Shown here piece by piece: positions 46,508 through 58,357 of a stretch of DNA of 64,000 nt. How positions within the stretch are numbered: the stretch's first letter is position 1; every line of letters starts with the position of its first letter. The translations under genes were made by a program, and so were the position numbers. The notes beneath the pieces were generated by a model. The model was not told the DNA's origin and did not search any database. It worked only from the letters and a program-made list of their open reading frames with translations. The stretch spans positions 27,900,001-27,964,000 of the forward strand of contig JBANAY010000003.1 in assembly GCA_037952775.1 (NCBI GenBank), written 5' to 3'. This DNA is from Clonostachys chloroleuca. Lineage: Eukaryota > Ascomycota > Sordariomycetes > Hypocreales > Bionectriaceae.

Positions 46508-48168
46508 TCATTGTATAGCAGCGCTCTGAAGATGATCGGCATCACTTGGCTCCCATGGAGTGTCCGCCTCAAGTTGATTGATCAAGTCGATATGCTGGCG
46601 ACTCCGGGGTGTTATTAAATACTGGAACTTGTTCGGATGTGTCAAGATCCCGGGCTGAGGTTCTAGACTAATGCTAACTTCCTTTCCGTCGTCTTTCACG
46701 GCATGTCTAAAATCGAACATTGACAGAGACTGCACAATATTGATGTACAAGCTTGAATCCGCGAAAAACCTCCTGGGGCAGATCCTGCGCCCATAACCAA
46801 ATACATCGGACGTGGGATCGGGTTCGTTTCGTGGAGCTAGAAAGCGTTCAGGTTCAAAAGTCTCCGGCTCATGATACACCTGAGGATCATGCAGAAACCA
46901 ATAAACAGACGGGAGTATGGTTGCACCTTTGGGTATCCGGAAGCCATTGTAATCAAAGTCGCTATCGACAACATGCGGAAATCCCAGCGGGGTGATGGGC
47001 CACCACCTGGCGGCTTCCTTGATCAAGGCGTTGACATAAGGAAGCTTGTCGCGATCCTCAAATGTCGGCAGTTTTCCGAAGCCTACTACTCGGTCGATTT
47101 CATCTTGAGCTTTTCGCTGCACGTCCGGGTAGAGAATCATGGCGGCCGTAAATGCGATGAGTGTTATCGCGGTCGTGTCAGACGCGGCGCGATAAAGACT
47201 CATAGCCGTCCACATGATTGCATCCTCATAGCTGAACCCGGGCTTGGCGAATCTCCATAATATTGAGTGAAATAATCTATCAATTTCGAAATGTAGGAGG
47301 GTTTGTGGTTCTTGGCTGTCATCTGGTGCTGGACAAATCGGTATGGCAGCTCTGCGGCAGTCTCAAGCCTTCTCTTCATTTTACGGGCCTTGCTTATGAA
47401 TCCTGCACCAGGCGTCCATTTCGGTAAATACTGAAGAAAAGGTAGAATATCACCGAGCCAAGACATTGGTACCACGGCTTGGGAGAATTCACTCAGCATG
47501 CGGTCAGCTAATTCTACCAGATAATCAGGCTTGTGTGGCTCAAGTGTGTAGCCGTATGCCATCTTCAAGATGGTAGCAGCGGCTGACCTGCGTTTGTTAG
47601 AGTTCCATTTTCGCATGATATTGAAGATCAGACTCTCACGTTCTGTAGTGGTCCAACAATTTTTCAGGTGCTCTCAGTGTCCTAATAAGCCGTCGCTTCA
47701 TTTCCAATTCTTGAACACCGCGGAATTGGGCAGCTGAAGTTAATGTACCCAATTCCTGATGTAGAAGTTTGCGGTAAAATCTGAAAGTTTTGTTGTACCC
47801 CTTGCAGAGTATAATCGATTCATAGCCGCACATCTTGTTTGCAAAGATAGAGTCTGGTCGACCTGAAGGCTTACTAGCTGTTTTGTCCAATATTTCGTGG
47901 GCTATGTCTTTGTCGTTCACTATAATGAGCGTCATCCACATGATGTTCACAGAGCTAATAGGCCCATATTGATCCTTGTGCTTCACCCAGTGTAGGAATT
48001 CCGGCACGCCGGCGGGAGGTAAATCTCGGATTTTTCCACTAGAGGGAGTCCTGGTGGTCCAGGAGGTAGCCTGTAGTGATCGTCTCGACGGAGGAAGATT
48101 CGGTTGGTAATGTAGACAAGCACCGGTACACCTAGAGCCCAAAGGGGCCAGATTGAGGATGAGAACAT
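46508..48168 (-). pseudogene. cytochrome P450 gene, two frameshifts and altered haem motif
   Basis: A second P450, read from the ATG at 48168. The membrane anchor (MFSSSIWPLWALGVPVLVYI) and proline hinge LPPGPPGLPLV are followed at about 48034-48038 by a one-base loss. The correct frame resumes at GKIRDLPPAGVPEF. One 52-nt intron (47588-47639) joins LLDHYRT to SAAATILKMAYG. Near 47278-47284 another single base is missing before LFHSILWRFAKPGFSYEDAI. The I-helix (LYRAASDTTA), the K-helix (KEAARW) and the PERF segment are intact. In the haem loop FGYGRRICPRRFFA the Cys ligand is kept, but the usual Gly after CP is Arg, a change explained by G-to-A. The combination argues for real decay rather than sequencing error. 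It resembles OrdA/CypX-like CYP64-type fungal enzymes in layout only. Confidence 0.8.
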
Positions 48169-49217
48169 CGTGCTTTCAGTTCCTTGCTTAAGACCCCTGG
48201 GTGACTGTTAATGGTGGGTAGGAGGCTACCTTATAAGATGGCCACAGGACAATCACACCTTCAGGGTTCAGCGATGACGCACCAATCGGCTTGGCGGCAT
48301 CTTTGACGAATCATGAGTAGTAAGAAACTAGCTCGCTTACATGGCTACGCCAATCATTGGAAGGTTTGAAGTGATTAGGCTCTAATTTAAGGACTTTTGT
48401 AGTCCAACGACGTATGAATACTGGGGAAGGGTGCGCGAGGGTTGCCTGTCAGAGTAATTCGATTCATCAGGGACACATCACTGAATTGGGCGAAGGCCTG
48501 CCATCTGATTGTCAGTAACCCTCCTCTGAAGATCGGTGGAACAATCAAGCCAGGCTTGCCAGGCTGTTTAGCCAGAGCGGCGTATCGCTAAATCCATAGG
48601 CTATTAAGTAGGGTAGGAACTGCGACGATGCCAGTGTGTAGCGCATAAATCCCTATAGCTGCCATCTCTATCACCACCCTCACTTGATTACCGCGAACTG
48701 CCTTTTTGACAGAAACCATTGAATTTTTTCATTATCTCAAGATAAAGCAAGTATTACGGTTATAATATCGACCCAAGTTGTACTCTTGCCGTCCCATTGT
48801 GATGCAAAATTAGAATACTAGGCGAGTGGAACAAAATACAATGCAACAAGGTGAGTACAATGCTATTCCATACCAGTATATCCTATTTCGGAAAGAGAAA
48901 CTTGATGAAGAGGCAATGACCTATGAGATTGATAGTCAAAGAACATCATTAGGTTCAGTCAGCCAGAAATTTGGAGGAGAAGGGTTGAGAAGATTTGTTG
49001 TCTGGGCTGTGGTGTTCCATTGCAGACGCTCACGGCGACTTGGTAATTTATATTCACGTGCCACAGAAGGCCTGGCCTCCTGCATGAGGAAGATAAATCA
49101 TGCAGCGCTGCGTAACTAGGAATGGTTAAAATCAATGGATTTCGCTGGGATTGATTGCTGACATCAAGTTTGATTAATCACACAACAAGTTTGCTCCATC
49201 CATCAGTGCTTCTCGAC
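48169..49217. other. intergenic, no gene seen
   Basis: Promoter side of the minus-strand P450 and 5' flank of the AAA pseudogene. A 97-codon open frame at 48826-49119 has no recognised feature. Confidence 0.5.
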
Positions 49218-49870
49218 ATGGCACACCCAGCACAGAGACCCATTGCAAGCATCTACATTATTGGCTCGCAGTCTACTGGGAAGACAACGCTTGTCAACAA
49301 TTTAATGGAAGATTTCCAAGCGCTGTGCGGTAGCATGGGCGTCCCACAACCGAGTCTGGTGGTCAAAGTGCTAGAATTGTTATAAAGGAAATGAGCTTTG
49401 GGACCGAGGATATTAGAAACTCACCGGATCTCAGCCTAGTGCTCCAGAAACAAATACTGGCGGCGCAGGTGGGAGCAGAACAGACTGCGCTCGGTAAAAG
49501 TCCGTGGTTTGTCAGTGACAGGTCCGCGCTGGACCCGATCGTGTACGCACACACATATGCCGGTAAAGACGCAGCCAAGCAGATAACCGAGTCGGGGACA
49601 TGGCAGGCGATCCGGCAGAGGATGGCGGAGTCGGTGGTGATTGTGTGTGAGCCGGTAGTTGAGTGGCTGTAGGATGATGGTGTGCAGCTGTTGCCGAAGG
49701 ATAGTGAGGAGTGGATACAGATTCATCGCAGATTCTGCACCCTGCTGGAAGAGGAAGGCATTGGATATAGTGTACTGGGTTCTGATATACGGGAGCCCAG
49801 CGGACGAGCAAATCTCGTTGTATCAAGATGGCGCCAGCGACTGGAAGAAGTAGCTCTTCAGTCCGAATAG
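49218..49870 (+). pseudogene. AAA/NadR-like P-loop ATPase gene, broken
   Basis: A small P-loop protein of about 217 codons related to fungal AAA-type (NadR/Ttd14-like) ATPases. It starts MAHPAQRPIASIYIIGSQST with Walker A GSQSTGKTT. At about 49369-49374 one base is missing: the frame then reads a stop, while the next frame gives ARIVIKEMSFGTEDIRNSPD. The protein continues through SPWFVSDRSALDPIVYAHTY to EPVVEWL, then a TAG at 49670-49672, and goes on in the same frame with DDGVQLLPKDSEEWIQIHRR to a natural stop at 49870. The TAG sits where Gln or Arg is expected. Two independent lesions in a short gene make it a likely pseudogene. No introns are needed. Confidence 0.8.
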
Positions 49871-51143
49871 ATGAGGGGCTGCATGGAGACAGGCGATACA
49901 GTTCTACCGATGATCAGCAAAGAAGACATCTTTTGGCGATCATTCCAATTGATTGAACTCTGGTAATTGGCCACCGAAGCTCCTCAGGATGGACCCAGAT
50001 GAAGTGGGAATGGCAGGGATGTTTGTTGCGGTGTACATCCACTCTCCTGTATCCAGAATCGGAGGAGCTCCCCAAAACAAAAGCAACGGAGGGAACATTA
50101 CTGATGCTTACCAACCTAAGCAACCGATATAGGGGACTTGGCAGACGGAGGCAAAGAGAGCGAAGGATGGATTAAACACGCTCACCCCCACCTCGGGAGC
50201 AGAAATTGGCAGCGGGTCGGATTTGGGGCAATGAGGTTAATCCAGACAGAGTTTGCCGAGGGGCAAAACGAGAGAAATTATCAATCTAATCTGATGGTGG
50301 TGGGACAGTGACAGACTACCCGGTCTGCACTGTGCCCCCTGGAGGCCTGATGCACCCGCTAAGCTGCGCCACTGATGGACTGTACTCTATCTCGCAGCGG
50401 GGGTGCGCTAGGATGGCCCCGCCCACCACTGACTCACCGCGCTGACACACCCTAAATTCTGGCAATTGATGTGCTGTAGTAGTCGTTATAGGGGACAGCG
50501 CAGCAGTGTAGCGCTGCTGGTGGAGCCTGACAAAACATCCAGTCAATCGAGTCTTCTGAACATCACTCTTCAGATCACCAACTGTTGGTTGGATGCGCAA
50601 CAAAACAGGGAACGCAGTGTGGTACCTTGGCAGCGAATAATCAACCGGCTAAGATTCGCCCTCTCTTGTCAGCGGAGCTCGTCAGAATCTGCTACGTAAA
50701 AAAAAGAAGCGTAAACAACCATGGCAGCAGTGTGCGCAATTAGCGCTCGGCCCTGGCCCTAGCAGATGACGATCATCCTGGTTATCAATCAGCGCACTGT
50801 ATGCACACGGCCCGTTTCTCTCGCGAACCCACTCTTTCTCTCCTCCTCTCCTCCTCTCTGTATTTCTCTGCATTTCGCTCGCCGGCCACATACAACCATA
50901 ATCCTTGGCGTCTCGCGTTCTCTCCATCCACAATGCATCCCTCGCTGTCTGTCTGTCCCAACATGGACGAATGTAGCGGCCCGATCGTCGGGCGGGTCTC
51001 GGTCCATGGGAGGCCATTTCCTCCTTGAAAAGATCACGTCTGTCGCCTCGCATTTGGCGTGGTTCTTGCTTCTCTTCTCCTTCCTCCCTTTCCCCCTCCT
51101 AGACGCCCATTGTCGCCGTTGGTCGCATCCGACGCAGAACGAG
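49871..51143. other. intergenic and 5' flank of the ABC transporter
   Basis: Pyrimidine-rich leader sequence at about 50815-50900 fits a transcribed 5' region of the ABC gene. No other gene supported; overlapping frames at 50766-51143 are upstream of the likely start. Confidence 0.5.
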
Positions 51144-54100
51144 ATGACCGTAGAGGATAAGACGGCCTCGAAAGAGGCAACCTCCACTCCGGTCGCAGTG
51201 CAGGAGAAGAAAGACGAGCCGAAGCCATCGTCGTTCGTAAGTCGGACCCTGCTCCGAGCTGTCGGCATTCGGTATTCAGCTCCTTTGTCCAAACTAACAA
51301 TTGATCTTCCATCTCTAGAGGCTCACCGACTTCAAGCAATTCTTCGTTTTTTTCCGCGTCCTGTTCGCTGCAGACCCAACATGGCTCGATTACTGCCTCA
51401 TCGTCTTCGCCACCATCACAGCCGCGGCCGCTGGTGTGCCCTTCCCCCTCATGGGCATCGTCTTCGGCCAACTTGTTGACGACATGAACGGCGCTACGTG
51501 CGCGGCCGAGGGCGAGTCCAACGCCGATCCCTTCTCGTACGAATCCTCCATCAACCAAAAGGTCCTACTCAATGTCTACATTGGCATTGCGGCTCTGGTC
51601 CTGATTTACAGCTACATTGTCGCCTGGAGTGTCATCAGCCAGCGCCTGGCCCACCGTCTTCGAAGTCGCTACGTCGCTGCTCTCCTCCGACAGCCTCCAT
51701 CCTTCTTCGACGTACGCGCTGCTGCTGGCGAGGTGTCTAGCCGACTTCACGGTGACATTACTGCTGTGCAGACGGGAACCTCCGAGAAGGTGGGCGTCTT
51801 CATCGTCTGCTGGAGTTTTTTCATCACCGTCTTCGTCATCGCCTTCTCCAAGCAGCCTCGGCTTGCTGGAATGCTCGTCTCCATGCTCCCTGTCTACCTG
51901 CTGTCGGTCGGAGTGGGCAGTGTCTTCATCCAGAAATTCGCCAAGCAGACAGAGACGGTCGCAGCCGCCTCCTCCATTGCCTCGGAGTCGCTCACCCACA
52001 TTTCCGTTGTCCAGGCCTTTGGCGCTGCCGAGCGACTCGAATCCAAGTTTGCGACCTACATGCGCGACGCCCGAAACGCAGGCATGAAGCGGTCGGCCGT
52101 CGTCGCAATCCAGTCTGGAATGCTGTACTTTGTGTCGTACGCTGGAATTGCTCTGGCTTTCTGGCAAGGTAGCAAGATGATTGCTGAATCAGTGAGCAAC
52201 GCTGGGCAAAATGCGACAATTGGTGAGATCTACATGGTAGTATATCTATTGATTGATGGTAGATCATTGACGAGAGGCAATTGTTTAGATGACTTCAGAA
52301 GCTAATTTTTGATTTCATCTAGCTTGTGTGATGCTGGGCTCCCTTGCCCCCATCTTGCCCGTTCTTGGTGGCGCCACCGCGGCCTACAAACGTCTCATGG
52401 AAGATATTGAAGCACCTTCACCCATGGACGGAACCTCAGAGGAGGGCGATAAGCTGACTGTCGGGTCGGCTAAATCAATCCGCTTCCAGGACGTCACCTT
52501 TGAGTATCCAGCCAGACCAGGTCAACAGGTGCTACGCAGCGTAAGCATGGAGTTCCCAGCTGGTAGCTACACTGCCATCGTCGGTCTATCTGGTAGCGGC
52601 AAGTCCACCATCGCGGCTCTCCTTGACCGTCTGTACGATCCTGTCGAAGGAAAGGTTGAGATCGACGGACATGATCTACGTGACCTCAATGTTAAGAATC
52701 TGCGTAGCTTCATCAGCTTCGTTCAGCAGGAACCATCGCTACTTGACCGTTCCCTGTTGGAAAACATTGCTCTGGGCCTCGTCAACTCTCCCAACCCGGC
52801 CCACCAACACCTGAAGCCTCTCCTCTATGGCCCCGAACTGTCCAAGTTGGCTGTCAAAGGAAGAGAAATCTCATCCTCTGCCGACAACATCACGTCTGAC
52901 CTCAACCTGAAGGAGCTGGTTGACCTCGTCATCAAGGCTGCCGAGCAGGCTGATGCAATGACCTTCATTGAACGTCTCGAAGATGGCTTTGGAACAGTCG
53001 TCGGTCCTAGAGGCTCTCTGTTGAGTGGAGGGCAAAGGCAGCGTGTCGCGCTTGCTCGCGCTCTCATTCGCGATCCTGAAATTCTTGTCCTCGATGAGGC
53101 AACTTCCGCTCTTGATTCTGCAACTGAGAAGCGTATTCAGTTGGCTGTTGAGCGGGCGGCGACCGAGAACAGAACCATTGTCTCAATTGCCCATCGACTG
53201 TCAACCATCCGTAACGCCCACAACATTATTGTGATGGAAGCTGGAAAGGTCATTGAACAGGGTACGTATGTGGACCTGATGGCTAAGGAGGATGGCGCCT
53301 TCGCCGGTATGGCCAGGCTCCAGTCTGTTGGAACCTTGGACAAAGATGCCCACTCGATCTCTGGTGATTCCATTGATGCATCCACTTTAAAGAGTGACAA
53401 CCAAGGCCCTGAAAGACTTCTCTCGATGGACAAAGGAACCGAAGTGGATGAACCAGAAGTGGATGAAGAAAAGGAAAAGAAGAAATCCAAGAAGAAGAAG
53501 GAAGAATCTACTTCCAAGGACGGTGAGCTTGATGCCCCACAGCCTCTGGGGCGGACTATGGGTAGAGCCTGGAAGATCATTCGCTCCTCTACTGGGTGGA
53601 TTGCTCTCGCTATCATCTCTGCCATCATTGTTGGTTGCACATTCTCTGGATCTGGTGTCATTTTCGGTTTCACTATCGGTGCTCTCAACCCTTGTGCCAA
53701 CACGGCTGAGCGAATCCTATCTCTTGGCCGCCTCTACTCCGGACTGATGTTCATGTTGGCTTGTGTGGAAGGCTTTGCTAACTTCTTTGCCTGGTCTGGA
53801 TTTGGCGTTATCTCGGAGAAGCTCCTATACTCAGTTCGAGTTCTTTCTTTCCGATCACTGGTGCGACAGGATGTCCAGTGGCACCAGTCTGAAAACCGAA
53901 GCCCATCTGGCCTCCTTGCTATCATCACCAGAGATTGTACCGCTATTGGTGGCTTCAGCGGCTCTACAATTGGTACCCTCTTTGCTGTGTGCGTGAACGT
54001 TCTGGTTGCCATTATCCTGTCCCACATCATCGCTTGGAAGATTGCTCTGGTGTGCTTGGTGGTCATCCCCATCATCCTTGGTGCCGGCTTCATGCAGCTG

Positions 54101-55356
54101 CACCAGCTTGCCCGATATCAGGAGCGTCACACTGAGGCGTTTTCCACCGCTACTTCAGTCGCTACCGAGGCCGTTCAGTCGATTCGTACTGTGGCAGCCC
54201 TCTCTCTTGAAAACCAGTTCATGGATTCCTACAATCACCTTTTGGCGAAGCCAAGGAAGGAAATGGTGCGCGCTTCCGCTTCCGCCAATATTTGGCTCGC
54301 AATCAACCACACCACCAGCACCTTCTTGAACGCTCTCGCATACTGGTGGGGAACTCAGTTGATGATGAAAGGAGAATACACCCAGACCCAGTTCTTGATC
54401 ATTTTTATCGCAATGTTAACTGCATCCAAGATCTGGGGCTCCATGTTCACGCTCGCTCCTGAGTTCTCCCGAGCCCACATTGCACTTACTCGCCTGATGA
54501 CCGTCATCAGCATCGGTCCAGACCAGACCCTCAAGTCCGCGGACAAGGGACCCCAAAGCGATGTGGAGGCTACTGGAGAGGCCAAACCCCATACTGAGAA
54601 ATCAGGACAACGTGGAGGAGTTAAAATCACCTTCAACAATGTGTCCTTTTCCTACCCGAGTCGTCCTGATGTTTCCGTTCTTGACAATGTGTCCTTCACC
54701 ATCCAACCCAACCAATTCTGCGGTTTGGTAGGTCCTTCAGGAGCTGGAAAGTCCACCATCATGAATCTCATCCAGCAACTGTACACACAAACAAACGGTG
54801 TTATCTACATGGATGATGCCGATATCGCGAAGGGCCCAGCCTCGTTCAGGGATAGCATTGCCCTGGTTCCTCAAGACCCATCGCTCTTCCAGGGCAGCAT
54901 CCGCTTCAACGTTGGGCTGGGTGCGCCCCCGGAACCGAAGCAACAGACGAAGAGATCGAAGAGGCCTGCCGTCTTGCCAACATCCACGATGTCATCATGG
55001 CCCTTCCTGACAAGTACGACTCCGACTGTGGACCTTCCGCTTCACACCTCTCTGGAGGCCAGAGGCAGAGATTGGCTATCGCTCGTGCCCTGGTACGCCG
55101 ACCACGTCTCTTGCTGCTGGACGAGAGCACCAGCGCCCTAGATGCCGCAAGCGAGGCGGCGTTGCAGGAAGGTCTGGAGAAGGCCGCCAGAGGCACAACT
55201 GTCCTGGCCATCACCCACCGTCTTCACACAGTACGTAAGGCGGACGTCATCTTCGTGGTTGAGGGCGGACAGATTGTAGACAAGGGACGTCACGGCGAGC
55301 TGATGGAGAGGAGGGAGAGTTACAGAATCAACGCGATGCAGCAGATGCTGCAATAA
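51144..55356 (+). CDS. ABCB/MDR-type full-length ABC transporter, with one apparent frameshift in NBD2
   Basis: Membrane exporter of about 1,350 aa with order TMD1-NBD1-TMD2-NBD2. Exons are 51144-51236, 51319-52258 and 52323-55356. The second intron joins [11 protein letters not shown] to [19 protein letters not shown]1 has Walker [10 protein letters not shown] (about 432-440), signature LSGGQ (about 578-582) and Walker B ILVLDE (about 598-603), followed by a Lys/Glu-rich linker. NBD2 has Walker [10 protein letters not shown]; after FNVGLGAPP (about 54925-54932, in a run of five C) the frame must shift by one base to reach [35 protein letters not shown] and [12 protein letters not shown]. As given, translation would end early and lose half of NBD2. 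All other sequence looks functional, so either a very recent mutation or an assembly error fits. Such pumps export drugs and metabolites; it is convergent with a Zn2Cys6 regulator. Confidence 0.85.
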
Positions 55357-55579
55357 GAGCATTGAAACGCGTGTAAAGCGCTAGTATGTATGCATATAGT
55401 TGATAGTGAAAAGTTATGTTATGATTAGATCAAAATAGAGTGCACGGCTTCTGGATTAATATACAGATGTATTCATTTAGACCCCACATTGACAGGAGAA
55501 ATGCCAACTTAGGAACATCCAATTCATCCATTACTATCTCATCTCGCTAGCTATTGGCCTCTTTGTATCGAAAGCTAAC

Positions 55580-57650
55580 TCAAGAACTAAGAGAGCCCAG
55601 GATGGGATTGTTCCAAAACTTGATCAATTCCATTTCTTTGGGAAGCTCATTAGGCCAAACAACCTGGTGAAGGAAGGCTTTTACCTCCACCCAGTGTTCA
55701 GAGTCCTGTCTGATTACACTGCGACAATGTACAACGAGAGATAAGAACTCAACGCTCAACTCCCGGAATCGTTTGTCACAATCATTTGGTTGGGTGTGGG
55801 CTATGGTAAGAGCCCCAGCAAACCACTTCCAGATCCATAAAGCCTGCGATTCTTTGCTCCGGGCCTTGAAGTTCAGCCAGCTTGTTTCCAAGTCTTGCTT
55901 TAGTATCAGTAGTACATGATGTAGAAGAGAGCTCTCCGCTGGGGATCCTTGATTCCAGATACCGAGCACCGATGTGAGGTACATGCCAATGGCCACACAG
56001 AAACCAGACCATGAGGAGACAAAGGCCGGATTCGCTTGAGAAGCAAGGGGTGGCTCGTTTGAAATAGAGTCCAAGTGAGCGCTTACTACGGCAGATAGTA
56101 GCCGTGAGGGGCCACCGCTGTCCCAAAGCTCATAGCGAGAACGAGCATCATATGCCGTCTCAGATCCTAGGAACCTTGCATCGTGTTGCTTTGTTATCTG
56201 CGCGAGACAGGATACAATATCACTAACATCGACATGGCGGGGATACTTGGTGACAATTGCCGAGCTAAAGAAGTACGGGAACAGTCTGATTGTCTTCAGT
56301 CTGAAGGCGAGACCGGTAGCTTCCTGTACATGCCAGCGATGTAAGACTTTTGCGAGGCCTCTTGGGTCTGAGTCTCGAGAGATATCTTCGACTATGGCCG
56401 TGCTGGTTAGGAAATCGTCTAGGCGGCTTTTTAGACTGTGAACAAAGTTGTAGGCCCTGCGTAACAGGCAATGGGCCACATTAGATTACTGGTGCTTTCA
56501 GAAACGAGTTTCGAGGTCCATGCGCATTCAACTTACAGAATAAGATATCGGTCAGTAAGCTCTCTTTTAATAATGTCTTCGGAGCATAGGTCCTGTTCAT
56601 CGGCCCTGTGAGCATCGATGAACCTCATGAGGCCTTTGAGGTGCGCTTCTGCAACTCGGAAGTTTCCAAGACAGCACTATCGGAAACACATTGTTAATTC
56701 GTGATACCGAACCGTAGATGGAAGTACTTGCCTCCGTGAAGCTCAATGTGATGATGTAATTGGCACAGCTCGTGTAATCCTTCCCCTTAGAACGGATGCT
56801 TAACCCTTCATTGACCAGTCGGATAGCTTGGATTTTGTGTGATAGAAAAGTGGGCTCGAAAGTCTGGAGATCTCCGAGATTCCATGCGTAATGAATGCCG
56901 GCAATGAGAAGCATATTACGGAGGGTGAATGGGTCTTGAACAGCCGAGCTCATACTGGCAGGGAGGGGTGAGCTTAATATCCATGGACATGGGCGTGCAG
57001 GGACTAACCAATCATCTAGCTGCTGTTCGGGTTGCTGTTCAGAAGGCACGATAAATGCTTCACCGACTTGTCTAACTATCGTGTGTTAGTAGACCATGTT
57101 GGCTTGGGATTGAGAATGGCGTCATTCTCACAGTAGTGAAAAAGCTCCTTTGATCTGAGAGGCATCATGATTGGGAAAGCATCAAAAGTGTTCATCCTCT
57201 CCAGCTCAATCAACTTCCAAGGAGCTGGATTCCATGGTTCTCTCATTTTTGATACCTGTGTCGCTACGTCTGACCAGTTTTGAGGACTCGAGTTCTGGAC
57301 AATCCACGGGGATTGATCTGAGGATCGTAGTTGTGCCCTGCGATCCCGGAGCGGAACCTTGGCTGGGCCATAGGAGCAAGCCTTTGCCATTTTCACACAA
57401 TTGGAGCTACCATAACACCAGGGTCAGTCATCAGCTTGTATGTTCCGGGTTACCTCCGGCCTCTCATAAGCTTGGCCAAGATATACACTACCCCGGTGAG
57501 GAGTGCGTAGCAATCAGGGGCTTTGGCTTACCATCGTGGCCGCTTCTCATCGCATCGGATACGACGGTCCTTGCAGTTTGAACACCCTGACCTACTCCGC
57601 GTGACAAATTGCCTCCTCGTTGGCTCTGTCTTACGCTCTTCTCCACTCAT
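55580..57650 (-). CDS. Zn2Cys6 transcription factor
   Basis: Predicted nuclear regulator of 584 aa from five exons: 57532-57650, 57132-57406, 56732-57075, 56537-56676 and 55580-56456. The first intron splits the binuclear zinc cluster: CSNCKDRRIRCDEKRPR and the following Cys join to SNCVKMAKAC, giving all six cysteines. The third intron (56677-56731) starts with GCAAGT, so it is GC-AG; only this junction keeps the frame of CCLGNFRVAEAHLKGLMRF. The rest is a fungal_trans_2-like middle region (MSSAVQDPFTLRNMLLIAGI, LTDRYLILAYNFVHSLKS). A 54-nt in-frame segment at about 56950-57005 might be another intron. It is convergent with the ABC pump and divergent from the SDR gene, so it may control one or both; that is inference. 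Confidence 0.88.
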
Positions 57651-58055
57651 GATGATGAGCAGGCTGTCGTTGCGAGATGGAGCTCGGAGAACGTAAGCAA
57701 GAGACAGGAGAAGTTGTCAAGCTTCAGGATGTGACGCCACACAAGGCGATAAACCAAGCTCCACCTACCAGTACCAAACTAAACCCTGTTATAGCCACCC
57801 TTGTCAAAGCGGTGAGAGAGTGGTATCTCTCAGCGTTCGCAGAATGTAGTCACAGTTCTTTATCTGACGTCGGAATGATTTGATCTACCTCCATAGAATG
57901 ATACGGTTTTCTGCCCTGAATATTCCCCGCGCGTGTTCAAATCGCGTTGCTGGTTAGTATGGGTGAGATTTGCCAAAAGGGGTTTGGTTTGAGTCTGTGC
58001 CTCCACAAGGATTTGTATTGTCTAATTTGTCTTGTCGCTAAACTATCTTGGGACG

Positions 58056-58076
58056 AATAAGCGCTCTAGATCTTCA
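58056..58076 (+). repeat. 21-bp promoter direct repeat, copy 1
   Basis: AATAAGCGCTCTAGATCTTC plus one A; differs from copy 2 by one base (C versus T). It lies in the shared regulator/SDR promoter. Confidence 0.7.
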
Positions 58077-58142
58077 TGTAGACGTCAAAGATGTTTAGAG
58101 AAGGTATGCTCAAATCTGTTTTAGCTAAACCGGCTTAAAACT

Positions 58143-58163
58143 AATAAGCGCTTTAGATCTTCA
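58143..58163 (+). repeat. 21-bp promoter direct repeat, copy 2
   Basis: Second copy, same orientation, about 200 bp upstream of the SDR start codon. Confidence 0.7.
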
Positions 58164-58357
58164 AAAGAATGACGAGAATTTTTTTTACCACGACATATGT
58201 TAAATTAAAGGCAGAGAAAATTGTATAGTTTGCCGAGCAGGCTTAAAACGTTGCCTCCGGCCTCTTTAAACCCATTCTTTACCTCATTTCTCCATGTTGC
58301 CAAACCTTGCAAGCTCTGATCCAGAAAATAAGTTTCATTACTGAACAGTGATTCATC

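Larger units (their letters stand above)
57651..58357. promoter_or_regulatory. shared divergent promoter of the Zn2Cys6 regulator and the SDR gene
   Basis: The 707 bp between the two start codons must hold both promoters. It contains two copies of a 21-bp sequence (starting AATAAGCGCT) at 58056-58076 and 58143-58163 with one mismatch, in direct orientation, 87 bp apart. Regulator binding is a guess. Confidence 0.5.

Noticed and set aside
51001..51143. Earlier in-frame ATG for the ABC transporter giving a hydrophobic extension
   Set aside because: ABCB proteins begin with a polar cytoplasmic N-terminus as from 51144; the extension lies in the pyrimidine-rich leader.
51034..52167. Long minus-strand frames opposite the ABC transporter
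   Set aside because: Mirror frames of TMD1 coding sequence; the plus strand carries the family motifs.
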